From: Paenibacillus silagei
GTDB lineage: Bacteria; Bacillota; Bacilli; Paenibacillales; Paenibacillaceae
DNA length: 64,000 nucleotides
Assembly (NCBI RefSeq): GCF_017874735.1
Contig: NZ_JAGGLV010000016.1
Coordinates: 62,001-126,000, forward strand
Direction of reading: 5' to 3'
The position numbers and the translations under genes were made by a program. A model generated the notes under the pieces. The model had not been told where the DNA came from and searched no databases. It was given only the letters and a program-made list of their open reading frames with translations. This document shows, piece by piece, positions 17,566 through 26,274 of this stretch. Position 1 is the first letter of the stretch. Each line of letters opens with the position of its first letter.

Positions 17566-19902
17566 TCAAACCGGTCTTTTCGCAGCGGCCCCCTTCAAGG
17601 CATGTTCCTTGCGGTATTGCCCCGGCGTCAGGCCGGTTTCTTTTTTGAACTTGCGGATGAAGTTGGGCGCATCCAGGTAACCGACCTGCTCGATGATCTC
17701 CTTGAGCGGAGCGCTGGTGTTCTCCAGCAGCCGGATCACCTCGTCCACACGCCGCTGCCAGATATATTGCGAGAAATTGCTGCCGGTCTTCTCCTTGAAG
17801 CTGCGGCTTAGATAAGAGGTTGAGATGGCGAACTTCAGCGCTACATGCTCCAGGCTCAGGGTGTAGTCGGCGAACTGCTGGTCCACATACGCGAGAATGT
17901 CATCCATCAGGGAAGACTCGCTGGTCTCGGTGTTCCGCTCCACCTGGGCGCAAATGGCGGAAGCCAGCGAGAGCAGCCGGCTCTCCAGCTCCTCCAGCGT
18001 CTCGAAGGAGGTCAGCTCCGGCATATTGGTGAACACCTCATCCATGCCAAGCTCCGAGGCGGTACGCAGAAAAGCATTCAGCAGATCGAAGCAGATACAC
18101 CGCAGCAGATGAACCTGCAGCGGCTCGTCCTTGATCGTGTCGATGGTGTCGGCAATCATCTGGGCCGCCACCGACTCGTTGCCCTGCTTCAGGCTCTGCT
18201 CCAGCTTCAGCATGGTTTTACGCGGAATCCAGAAGCTCTCGGCAGCGGCAGGGTTCAGCTCCGCAAGCTGCTCGAAGTAGGTGACCTGGCCGCTGCGCCG
18301 GATCATCCGGTGCTCCAGCGCGGCGGCGGCTTCAATGAAAGACTGGTTCAGCCGGGCGAGATCACGGTAGGCCATACCGACACCGATACTCAGCGCAAGC
18401 TGCGAGTGTTCACGGATCACATCCTGAATCGCTTCAATCACCTGCTCCATCCGGCTCTGAACGGGCAGTTCTCCCTCCCCTGGAAGGGAGATGATCAGGG
18501 CGAACTGGTCCTTGACCGAGAATTCAATTCCGAAGATCTGCGCATCCGGGCCCGGCAGGCAGATATTGCTCAGCATCTCCTGCAGCAGATGGCGTTCCTG
18601 CCAGGACTTGCCGCCCGGAGCGGTATCATCCCAGGACAGGATGGCCGAGAAGTAGAGGCCCTGTCCCTGCGGATGCCGGAAGCCTGCGCTCAGGATCATC
18701 TGTTCAATCTCGGGATCATCCGGCTGGCCGTGCTTGAGCAGCAGCAGCATGCACTGGTTGCGGACAAAAGGCTCCTGGAGATCAATCCGGGCACTGTAGT
18801 CATGAAGCGTCTGCCGGATGGACTCCCATTCATCGCGCAGCTTCGGAGCCTCATTGCCGTTGCCTCTCGGCTTGGCGAACTCCATCAGATCGCGGATCGG
18901 GTGATACTGCCGCTTGGCCAGCAGCAGCGCGGCCGCTATGCCGGTAACGACTGTAATACAGAAGACAATCAGAATCAGTGTCTGGACATGGGCAACCCGG
19001 CTGAAGAACTGGAAGCTGGGCATCGTGGTGACGTAGGTCCAGCCATTCTCCTCCGACTGCACGGACACGACGGAGTACTGTTCCCCGTCCAGCTCCAGAT
19101 TGTGTATCCCCGGCTCAAGGGCGGATAGGGTCTGAAGCTCGTTCTGGGGAAAGCTGACGCCATGGCTGTTCGCGGTCAGCACCTCGCCGGAGGGGCCGAA
19201 GATATAGCTGCTGCCTGAGAAATCGCTCAGAACCGAATCCATGACGCCGGTAAGATTGGATTCCTTCATCAGATAGACGACCGTCCCGTAAGGGAAAGGG
19301 TCATTCGGCTTCACCGGGACAAGCATGGCGAGCATCGGCTCCATCCGGGAATTGACGGTCACATTCTCGGCAGGACGGACGAGCGGCTGACGGGTCTCGT
19401 TCAAGTCGCGCCGCAGCTCCTCCGGGGTCCAGCGCTCGAACTGATAGAGGGTATCGAAGGTGACATGAAGATCAGCCAGCCCGCGGTAAGAATAGATATT
19501 CGAATCACCGTGGAAGTAGAGGAACAGATCCTCCGCGATGCTGCTGCTGGCCTTGTAATTCGCCAGTGCCTGAATCGCCTCCAGACTGTAATAGGGATGC
19601 CGGACCATATAAGGAGTCAGATGCTTGTCATAGGCGATTCTTCCGGCGATCTCCTGAAGCTCGTTCATCCGGCCGTCGATGGTGCTTTTCACCTGATTGA
19701 GCTGATTGACATTGGACTGTTCAATTTCGACCCGCAGGCCCTTGACGGCGTTTTCATAGACGAAGATGGTAACACCTGTGAGCGGGATCAGGAACATGAG
19801 GATATAGGAAAAAGCGTATTTCAGCAGCAGCCTTGACTTGAAATGATTCCAGGTCAGCCGGAACCGGTTCAGCAAGGATGGCTTGGGTGCGGAATTAGCC
19901 AT
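17566..19902 (-). CDS. Membrane-anchored AraC-family transcriptional regulator
   Basis: One-component sensor-regulator of 778 residues. A hydrophobic segment at about 27-50 and a second at about 298-320 bracket an extracellular Cache-like sensor. A cytoplasmic linker follows, then a C-terminal AraC DNA-binding domain with two helix-turn-helix motifs (SLEHVALKFAISTSYLSRSF and APLKEIIEQVGYLDAPNFIR) ending in TPGQYRKEH. The start has GGAGG 9 nt upstream. It faces the mannan locus tail-to-tail and is the natural candidate to sense extracellular glycan or loaded binding protein and switch on that locus. An equivalent protein closes the second polysaccharide locus at 45878. Confidence 0.92.
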   Translation of the reverse strand: MANSAPKPSLLNRFRLTWNHFKSRLLLKYAFSYILMFLIPLTGVTIFVYENAVKGLRVEIEQSNVNQLNQVKSTIDGRMNELQEIAGRIAYDKHLTPYMVRHPYYSLEAIQALANYKASSSIAEDLFLYFHGDSNIYSYRGLADLHVTFDTLYQFERWTPEELRRDLNETRQPLVRPAENVTVNSRMEPMLAMLVPVKPNDPFPYGTVVYLMKESNLTGVMDSVLSDFSGSSYIFGPSGEVLTANSHGVSFPQNELQTLSALEPGIHNLELDGEQYSVVSVQSEENGWTYVTTMPSFQFFSRVAHVQTLILIVFCITVVTGIAAALLLAKRQYHPIRDLMEFAKPRGNGNEAPKLRDEWESIRQTLHDYSARIDLQEPFVRNQCMLLLLKHGQPDDPEIEQMILSAGFRHPQGQGLYFSAILSWDDTAPGGKSWQERHLLQEMLSNICLPGPDAQIFGIEFSVKDQFALIISLPGEGELPVQSRMEQVIEAIQDVIREHSQLALSIGVGMAYRDLARLNQSFIEAAAALEHRMIRRSGQVTYFEQLAELNPAAAESFWIPRKTMLKLEQSLKQGNESVAAQMIADTIDTIKDEPLQVHLLRCICFDLLNAFLRTASELGMDEVFTNMPELTSFETLEELESRLLSLASAICAQVERNTETSESSLMDDILAYVDQQFADYTLSLEHVALKFAISTSYLSRSFKEKTGSNFSQYIWQRRVDEVIRLLENTSAPLKEIIEQVGYLDAPNFIRKFKKETGLTPGQYRKEHALKGAAAKRPV

Positions 19903-20160
19903 ACAGCAGTACCTCCAGTGTTAAGATATTCGGACTAGAAATCTAGGATGGAACCTCTTGACTTAGAAATTGCAGTTCTCTTCTGGATTACACTTGTGCT
20001 ACTATAAACATTATAACATTATAATCTTTGGAGTGAAGCAGCTTTATATTTTTCTAAGAGGACGGCATGTCCGTTACTACTTGTTAAATATAAGGATGTA
20101 TGGAGTTCATGTCATTAATCATTTTTTGTAATTCCCCTGTAAATCTGTATTTGGAAAAAA
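19903..20160. other. Divergent intergenic region, AraC / glucosaminate-type operon
   Basis: AT-rich spacer with the near-repeat ACATTATAACATTATAATC near 20012-20032. It can supply -10 elements on either strand, for example TTACAC-N17-TTATAA on the plus strand. I could not single out one promoter or an operator for the GntR regulator. Confidence 0.35.
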
Positions 20161-20173
20161 GGAGATGGGACAA

Positions 20174-21274
20174 GTGGGCACAGAGAACGTGCTGCGCAAT
20201 TTGCGGCTGGTGGACGGCCGGACGGTGGATATCTCCATTCAGGATGGGATCATCACCGCGATTACCCCGCCAGGCCAGGCAGAAGGCAGGACCCTGCTGG
20301 ACTGCTCCGGGTTATACGGCTCCAGCGGATGGATTGATCTGCATGTACATGCTGTGCCGGAGCTTGACCCCTACGGCGATGTGATCGACGAGATCGGGGT
20401 GAAGCAGGGAGTGACGACAGTGGTGGATGCCGGAAGCTGCGGGGCAGACCGGATCGGGGCTTTTTATAGTGCCAGTCTTCTGGCGGATACACGGGTATTC
20501 GCGCTGCTCAATATCTCAAGAATCGGCCTTACGCGGACCGATGAGCTCTCCAAGCTGGACTGGATTGACCGAAACTGCGCACTTGCAGCAGTAGAGGCTT
20601 ATCCTGAATTCATCGTCGGCCTGAAAGCCCGCATCAGCCAAAGTGTCGTCAAGGACAGCGGCATTGAGCCGCTTAAGCTGGCGCGTACCTTATCGGATGA
20701 AATGAAGCTCCCGCTCATGGTGCATATCGGCTCCGCTCCGCCTGCTATCTCCGAGGTACTGGAGCTGCTGCGGGCGGGCGATGTAATCACTCATTACCTG
20801 AACGGCAAAGCTAATAATCTGTTCCGGGCGGACGGCACACCGCAGCCCGAGCTGCTGGACGCTGTGGCCCGGGGCGTCCTGCTGGATGTAGGACACGGCA
20901 CGGCAAGCTTCTCCTTCCAAGTGGCGGAGCAGGCCAAGCGGGCCGGGATTGCCCTGAATACGATCAGCACAGACATCTACCGGGGCAACCGGCTGAATGG
21001 TCCAGTGTACAGTATGGCGGATGTACTGACCAAATTCCTCTATCTCGGCTACAGCCTGGAAGAGGTGATCCGTGCAGTCACAAGCAGCGCCGCAGCGTGG
21101 CTCGGCAAGCCGGAGCTTGGGCAGATCCGGGTAGGCGGGCAGGCCAACCTGACTTTGTTCGCTCTGGAAGCCGGAGAGAAGCAGCTTATGGACTCGGAGG
21201 GCGATGTCCGGACCGCGAATCACTATATTGAAGCAAAAGGAGTCTTTATCAATGGATCACTCATTACAAGCTAA
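20174..21274 (+). CDS. Amidohydrolase/deacetylase family metallohydrolase (dihydroorotase-like)
   Basis: Metal-dependent hydrolase of the amidohydrolase fold, 366 residues. Visible ligands are the DLHVH pair near residue 58, a probable carboxylated lysine in VGLKARIS, histidines in MVHIG and ITHYLNGK, and aspartate in ISTDIYRG. It belongs to the class found beside SelA-like and KDGP-aldolase genes, such as Enterococcus EF_0837. It may deacylate an N-acyl amino-sugar acid or a related amide; that is inference. GTG at 20174 is preferred because GGAG at 20161-20164 is 9 nt upstream; the ATG at 20165 sits on top of this site. It opens a five-gene unit and overlaps the next gene by 23 bp. Confidence 0.85.
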   Translation: MGTENVLRNLRLVDGRTVDISIQDGIITAITPPGQAEGRTLLDCSGLYGSSGWIDLHVHAVPELDPYGDVIDEIGVKQGVTTVVDAGSCGADRIGAFYSASLLADTRVFALLNISRIGLTRTDELSKLDWIDRNCALAAVEAYPEFIVGLKARISQSVVKDSGIEPLKLARTLSDEMKLPLMVHIGSAPPAISEVLELLRAGDVITHYLNGKANNLFRADGTPQPELLDAVARGVLLDVGHGTASFSFQVAEQAKRAGIALNTISTDIYRGNRLNGPVYSMADVLTKFLYLGYSLEEVIRAVTSSAAAWLGKPELGQIRVGGQANLTLFALEAGEKQLMDSEGDVRTANHYIEAKGVFINGSLITS

Positions 21275-22358
21275 ATATGGATTGAAGCGTGTGATTAATG
21301 CCAGTGGAAGAATGAGCATCCTTGGTGTATCTGCCCCAACAGATTCGGTGATGGAGGCAATGAAGCAGGGCGGGCAGCAGTACGTGGAGATTGCGGATCT
21401 GGTGGACAAATCGGGAGCGTACATCGCCCGTCTGCTCGGCTCGGAAGGGGCTGTTGTCGTGAATTCGGCCTCCAGCGGCATTGCGCTGTCGGTGGCAGCC
21501 ATTGTGACCGCCGGAGATCCCCGCCTCAGTCTGCGCCTGCACCAGGAGCCGGTGCTGAAGAATGAGATCATTATGCTGAAGGGCCATAATGTGCAGTATG
21601 GAGCGCCGGTGGAGACGATGGTTTTCCTCGGCGGCGGCCGGGTGGTTGAAGCGGGATATGCCAACGAAGGCCGTGCAGAGCATATTGAACAGGCCATCGG
21701 TGAACGTACTGCAGCGATCCTCTATGTGAAATCCCACCACGCGGTCCAGAAGAATATGATCTCGGTGGAGGAAGCCTGGGAGGTGGCACAGCGCAGGGGA
21801 GTACCGATGATTGTCGATGCGGCTGCGGAGGAGGATCTGCGCAAGTATGTCCAGTATTCCGATCTGGCCATCTACAGCGGCTCGAAGGCGGTGGAAGGTC
21901 CTACTTCAGGCATTGTAGCGGGCGGGAAGAAATACATCGGCTGGCTGAAGGTGCAGCTGCACGGGATCGGCCGCAGCATGAAGGTCGGCAAAGAGACGAC
22001 CTTCGGATTGCTCCAGGCTTTGGACGAATACCAGGACAAGGCTGACAACAGCATGCAGGAGAAGCAGGCGCTGGAAGCACTTCAGCCTCTCTCTGATCTT
22101 CCTGGAGTGTCGGTCCGCACCGTGCAGGATGAAGCAGGCCGGGCGATTTACCGGGGACGCATCCAGATTGATGCCGCTGCTGCGGGCGTGGATGCAAGGG
22201 AGGTCAATGACCGCCTGCGGGAAGGCGAGATTGCAGTGTACACCCGGGACTATGGAGTGAAGCAAGGGTATTTCGATATCGATCCAAGGCCGCTGCAGGG
22301 CGATGATCTGCAGGTCATTGTCAGCAGAATTCATGAGATTATAGGGGGCAGATCATAA
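21252..22358 (+). CDS. SelA-like PLP-dependent ammonia-lyase (DgaE family)
   Basis: Pyridoxal-phosphate enzyme of 368 residues resembling selenocysteine synthase fold proteins. The PLP lysine is K212 in YSGSKAVEGPTSG, with the cofactor aspartate in MIVDAAAEED. In Salmonella, DgaE removes ammonia from D-glucosaminate-6-phosphate to give 2-keto-3-deoxygluconate-6-phosphate (KDGP). The neighbouring KDGP aldolase and KDG kinase support the same chemistry here. The start at 21252 has AAAAGGAG 9 nt upstream and overlaps the preceding gene. Substrate identity remains inferred; an L-seryl-tRNA role is unlikely in this context. Confidence 0.85.
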   Translation: MDHSLQAKYGLKRVINASGRMSILGVSAPTDSVMEAMKQGGQQYVEIADLVDKSGAYIARLLGSEGAVVVNSASSGIALSVAAIVTAGDPRLSLRLHQEPVLKNEIIMLKGHNVQYGAPVETMVFLGGGRVVEAGYANEGRAEHIEQAIGERTAAILYVKSHHAVQKNMISVEEAWEVAQRRGVPMIVDAAAEEDLRKYVQYSDLAIYSGSKAVEGPTSGIVAGGKKYIGWLKVQLHGIGRSMKVGKETTFGLLQALDEYQDKADNSMQEKQALEALQPLSDLPGVSVRTVQDEAGRAIYRGRIQIDAAAAGVDAREVNDRLREGEIAVYTRDYGVKQGYFDIDPRPLQGDDLQVIVSRIHEIIGGRS

Positions 22359-23113
22359 TGAGCAAGATTCAGGAGCGATTCTATAAGAACAGAGCGGCAC
22401 TGAATGTACTAGCCGGCAGTATCGGGAATGCCAAGGATATATACGAGGCTGCCGAAGGGCATGTTCTGGTAGGCGTACTCTCCAAAAATTACGCCAACGC
22501 CAGGGAAGCATCCGCCGCTATGACGGAATATGGACAGGTGATTCAGGACGCCGTATCCATCGGGCTTGGAGCCGGAGACAACCGCCAGGCGGCGGTAGTC
22601 GCAGAGATTGCTTCAAGCTATGCGGGCAGCCATATCAATCAGGTGTTTCCGGCTGTAGGCGCGACCCGGGCCAATCTGGGAGCCAAGGACAGCTGGATTA
22701 ACAGCCTGGTCTCTCCCTGCGGACAGCCGGGCTATGTCAATATATCCACCGGCCCGGTCAGCGCGGGGAATGCTTCGCAGGCCATCGTTCCGGTGCACGC
22801 CTCCATCGCCCTGGTCCGGGACATGGGCGGCAATGCGCTCAAATATTATCCGATGAAGGGGCTGGAGCTGGAAGAAGAGTATCGTGCGGTAGCCAAGGCC
22901 TGCGGAGAAGAGGGATTTGCCCTTGAGCCTACGGGCGGCATCGATCTGGACAACTTCGCGCCCATTCTGGAGATTGCGCTTCAGGCGGGTGTACCGCAGG
23001 TGATCCCGCATGTCTATTCCTCGATCATCGATCCGCAGTCCGGGAATACGAACATCCAGGATGTCCGCACGCTGCTCAGCGCGATGAAATCACTGGTGGA
23101 CCGGTATGCCTAG
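22358..23113 (+). CDS. KDGP aldolase family protein (DgaF-like)
   Basis: Predicted class I aldolase of 251 residues, cleaving 2-keto-3-deoxy-6-phosphogluconate-type sugars to pyruvate and glyceraldehyde-3-phosphate. Family blocks visible are VGVLSKNYANA near the N-terminus, FPAVGATRANLG, the lysine-bearing LKYYPMKGLELEEEY and EPTGGIDLDNF. The ATG overlaps the previous stop codon by one base, so translation is coupled. It is longer than the Eda-type aldolase (about 205 residues), as expected for the DgaF group. Confidence 0.85.
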   Translation: MSKIQERFYKNRAALNVLAGSIGNAKDIYEAAEGHVLVGVLSKNYANAREASAAMTEYGQVIQDAVSIGLGAGDNRQAAVVAEIASSYAGSHINQVFPAVGATRANLGAKDSWINSLVSPCGQPGYVNISTGPVSAGNASQAIVPVHASIALVRDMGGNALKYYPMKGLELEEEYRAVAKACGEEGFALEPTGGIDLDNFAPILEIALQAGVPQVIPHVYSSIIDPQSGNTNIQDVRTLLSAMKSLVDRYA

Positions 23114-24119
23114 AATCGCTGCATTTGGCGAAGTGATGATGCGGCTGCAGGTTCCGGGGGTGGAGACACTGGCCCAGAGCAGCAGGCTGGAGTACTCTTT
23201 TTCGGGCAGCGGGGTAAATGTAACGGCAGCGCTGGCCAGATATGGCCATAACGGAGCATTAATCACGACCTTGCCGGAGACTCCGGTAGGGGAAGCCGCA
23301 ATCGCTTATCTGCGCAAGCTTGGGGTAGATACGTCACTGATCCGCCGGGGCGGCAAGCACCTCGGGATGTACTTCCTGGAGAACGGGTTCGGTGCCCGCC
23401 CCGGAAGAGTCACGTATACCGACCGGCTGGGCAGCAGCTTCAATACCGCTGAGGCCGGTCAGTATGATATGGCGGCGCTGGCTTCCCGGGTGGATGTGCT
23501 TCATCTATGCGGCATTACGCTGGCTATGAATGACAGGGTGCGCGGGCAGATGAAGCAGCTTGCGGCGGAGGTGAAGCGTGCGGGGGGCAGGGTGGTATTC
23601 GACTGTAACTACCGTCCGGCATTATGGGGCGAGGAGGGGTATGCCAAGGCCCGCCCGCATTACGAAGAGCTGCTTACGCTTGCCGATCTGGTGCTGATGA
23701 ACGAGAAGGATGCGCTGTACATTCTTGGCACCGCAGCGGCAGATTATGATAGAATAACACAGTTGAAGCAAGCGGTTCCCGCTGTGGCGGAGCGCTTCGG
23801 AATTGCAGCGGCAGCGGGCACCCACCGTGAGATTAACGCAGACAATACGCATTCCCTCACAGGATATCTGTACCGTCAAGGTACGTTCGCGTTCTCCCGT
23901 AAGCTCACCTTCCCTGTGTATGACCGGATCGGTGCCGGGGATGCTTTTGCCAGTGCCATTATTCATGGTGAATTGCAGGATTATCCGCAGCAGCAGACGG
24001 TGGATATGGCAGCGGCCGCAGCGATGCTGGCCCATACCATCCCGGGCGATACAGCGTTGTTCACCGAGAGCGAGGTGCTCCGCGCGCTGGATGGCCATAC
24101 CTCAGATGTTGAAAGGTAG
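23106..24119 (+). CDS. PfkB-family sugar kinase, probable 2-dehydro-3-deoxygluconokinase
   Basis: Ribokinase-fold kinase of 337 residues. The N-terminal FGEVMMRL and GSGVNVTAALARYG signature is present, and the C-terminal PfkB motif with catalytic aspartate reads DRIGAGDAFASAI. It probably phosphorylates 2-keto-3-deoxygluconate to KDGP, feeding the aldolase encoded just before, with which it overlaps by 8 bp. The substrate could be another keto-deoxy acid. Motif and neighbourhood both favour KDG kinase. Confidence 0.88.
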   Translation: MPRIAAFGEVMMRLQVPGVETLAQSSRLEYSFSGSGVNVTAALARYGHNGALITTLPETPVGEAAIAYLRKLGVDTSLIRRGGKHLGMYFLENGFGARPGRVTYTDRLGSSFNTAEAGQYDMAALASRVDVLHLCGITLAMNDRVRGQMKQLAAEVKRAGGRVVFDCNYRPALWGEEGYAKARPHYEELLTLADLVLMNEKDALYILGTAAADYDRITQLKQAVPAVAERFGIAAAAGTHREINADNTHSLTGYLYRQGTFAFSRKLTFPVYDRIGAGDAFASAIIHGELQDYPQQQTVDMAAAAAMLAHTIPGDTALFTESEVLRALDGHTSDVER

Positions 24120-24852
24120 TGAACGTAAGGTGTCTCTGAAACGCAAGCAAGGCCCCTTATACCAGCAGATCCAGAAGATCCTCAAGGACCGGATTCTGCA
24201 CGGGGTATACCCGCTCGGCAGCATTATCCCTTCCGAGCCGCAGTTGGAGAAAGAGTTCGGTGTCAGCAAAATGACGGTCCGCGGCGCGGTCCAGGAGCTG
24301 GCCCAGGAAGGCTATGTGCAGAAGAAAAGCGGTGTCGGAACCATTGTCATGCGCAATACCGCCTATCAGAAGCTCTCTAAGGGCAAACGGTTCACAGAGC
24401 TGCTGGTTGAAGCAGGTCATAAGCTGGAAAAGAAGCTGCTGAGCACAAGTCTGGTCACCAATGAGACTGGGACAGAGGAATACAGCCGCTACGGGCCGTA
24501 TTGCCAGCGGATTGAACGTCTGTATATTCTGGATGGACAGCCTTATATCCATCTGGTGCACTTCTTGACAGCAGCAGCACTGCCCGGCGGAGGGTCGGCA
24601 GAGCTGGGGGAGGACATCCAGTCCCTGTACGACTCGCTGGAGGAGAACGACATCGTGCTGGAGAACTTCAGGGACCGGTTTTTTGTCGAGTCAGCACCAC
24701 CCGAGGTATGCCTGCTGCTGAAGCTTCCGCCGGGGACGCCTGTGCTGAAGCGCCTGCGCAACTCCTATGACGGGGAAGGCAGGCTGATCGAACACAGCAT
24801 CGGCAGCTATAATACGGAGCTCCATCATTATCTGGTCAGCTACGACACCTGA
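24106..24852 (+). CDS. GntR-family transcriptional regulator (HutC/YvoA subfamily)
   Basis: Likely local regulator of the amino-sugar-acid unit. The N-terminal winged helix-turn-helix (IIPSEPQLEKEFGVSKMTVR then QEGYVQKKSGVGT) is followed by a UTRA-type ligand domain ending at about residue 248. ATG at 24106 overlaps the kinase stop by 14 bp but has no clear ribosome binding site. GTG at 24130 gives an N-terminus typical of the family (start, then SLKRKQGPLYQQI) and is an alternative start. The ligand is presumably a pathway sugar phosphate. Confidence 0.87.
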   Translation: MLKGSERKVSLKRKQGPLYQQIQKILKDRILHGVYPLGSIIPSEPQLEKEFGVSKMTVRGAVQELAQEGYVQKKSGVGTIVMRNTAYQKLSKGKRFTELLVEAGHKLEKKLLSTSLVTNETGTEEYSRYGPYCQRIERLYILDGQPYIHLVHFLTAAALPGGGSAELGEDIQSLYDSLEENDIVLENFRDRFFVESAPPEVCLLLKLPPGTPVLKRLRNSYDGEGRLIEHSIGSYNTELHHYLVSYDT

Positions 24853-24871
24853 GGCTCGTCACTCTCATTCT

Positions 24872-24919
24872 ATGCTACGGTTGCACACAAGCTCGCTTGT
24901 AGGTAACTGTAGCATTTTT
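24872..24919 (+). terminator. Terminator of the glucosaminate-type operon
   Basis: ATGCTACGGTT at 24872 pairs with AACTGTAGCAT ending at 24915, with an inner ACAAGC/GCTTGT helix and a short T run after it. Confidence 0.7.
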
Positions 24920-24962
24920 GCTTATATAGATTGAACTTGAAAATATACGGAAAGGGAAGGTG

Positions 24963-25007
24963 GCGGAGGGGGATTTTGGAACTGTAGGAGCGATAGCGTC
25001 CGCCTGA
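24963..25007 (+). repeat. 45-bp dispersed intergenic repeat, copy 2
   Basis: 41 of 45 positions equal 15858-15902. The differences fall in the loop-like middle and both complementary ends are kept. It lies 120 bp before the alpha/beta hydrolase gene. Confidence 0.65.
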
Positions 25008-25130
25008 TAGTACATATTCGGTTCATATTCTGTTCATATTGTCGTCATAAAGAGTACATCTTCGTTCGGTAAGCTTGCATTAACGGCAATGAAGCAAGCT
25101 TACTACCAGTTAAGATAGGGGAAGATGAAC

Positions 25131-26129
25131 ATGAGACCATCGGCGAATAACATAATGGGAAATCAAACGGGGTTCAAGAAACTGCGCAAGATTCTGCTTA
25201 AAATATTGGGAGCCATCCTGCTCGCTATTGTGATTTTTGTGGGGATTGTGTATATCACGAATGTAATCAGCAGCAATGCGGAGGCCAAAAGGATTGAGCC
25301 TTACGGCCAGCATGTATCCGTAGACGGCAAGAATATGAATGTGTTCATTCAAGGAGATGGCCCGGACACGGTCGTGCTGCTTCCCGGCTTCGGAACAGCT
25401 TCACCGGCGCTTGATTTCAAGCTGCTCATCGATGAGCTGTCTCCGCATTACAAGGTTGTAGTGGTTGAGCCTTTCGGCTACGGCCTAAGCGACGCAACGA
25501 AGAAAGAACGAACCTCAGAGAATATCGTAAATGAAATCCATGAAGCGCTGCAGCAGCTCGATATTGACCGTTATATCCTTATGGGCCATTCTATTTCAGG
25601 AATTTATAGTCTGGATTATGTGAATAAATACTCAGATGAAGTAAGTACATTTGTCGGACTGGATAGCAGTGTACCCTCGCTGAGCGAGAAGAAAATAGAG
25701 TCTTCAGAGACAAGCATGGTTAAATGGTTCCGCAATCTGGGCTTCGCCCGGCTGCAATTGAAGCTGAGTGCTGACCCTTATGAGGGACTGCCGTATGATG
25801 AACATACCAAAGAACAATTGAAACTGCTGATACAGAGAAATATGTATAACACCACTCTGTTAAATGAGGCAGAAAACATGTACTCCAGCTTTAAAGGGGC
25901 TGAACAGCGAGGGGTAACGTTCCCTCCTAATCTTCCTGTCCTTCTTTTTGTTCAAGCAGAGCATCCGGCAACCGATCAATGGATTCCTGAGCATGAGAAG
26001 CTGATTAAGAATTCCGTACATGCAGAAATGGAGCTGCTGGATGCCAATCATTATTTGTACCGTTCCCATCCCAAAGAAATTGCGGAGAAATTCATGAGCT
26101 TCATGAAGGGGATAGCGCAGCAGCCATGA
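25131..26129 (+). CDS. Membrane-anchored alpha/beta hydrolase
   Basis: Protein of 332 residues. A basic N-terminus precedes one hydrophobic segment (about 22-44), so the catalytic domain is probably outside the membrane. The nucleophile elbow is GHSISG (S154), the oxyanion region LLPGFGT, and the likely catalytic histidine lies in NHYLYRSHP near the C-terminus. The substrate is unknown; esterase, lipase and peptidase activities are all possible. The start at 25131 is 6-7 nt after AGGGGAAG; ATG at 25125 is too close. It stands alone between unrelated genes and has lower GC than its neighbours. Confidence 0.85.
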   Translation: MRPSANNIMGNQTGFKKLRKILLKILGAILLAIVIFVGIVYITNVISSNAEAKRIEPYGQHVSVDGKNMNVFIQGDGPDTVVLLPGFGTASPALDFKLLIDELSPHYKVVVVEPFGYGLSDATKKERTSENIVNEIHEALQQLDIDRYILMGHSISGIYSLDYVNKYSDEVSTFVGLDSSVPSLSEKKIESSETSMVKWFRNLGFARLQLKLSADPYEGLPYDEHTKEQLKLLIQRNMYNTTLLNEAENMYSSFKGAEQRGVTFPPNLPVLLFVQAEHPATDQWIPEHEKLIKNSVHAEMELLDANHYLYRSHPKEIAEKFMSFMKGIAQQP

Positions 26130-26274
26130 GGCTATGCCGGGGCTTACTAAACTTAATAAAACACAGTGAATTAATAAGAATTTTATCTTTTCAAATGACA
26201 TGGTTTGTGAGAGAATAGGTACAATCTTATAGAGTTAACATTTGACATTACCTATTTTAGAGGAGGAAATACCC

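Noticed and set aside
17234..17680. Short frames in the GH130-AraC gap
   Set aside because: Cover the palindrome array and lack ribosome binding sites or recognisable sequence.
26130..26274. SAM riboswitch or T-box before metY
   Set aside because: The leader is only 145 bp and shows neither a T-box sequence nor an S-box helix pattern with terminator.
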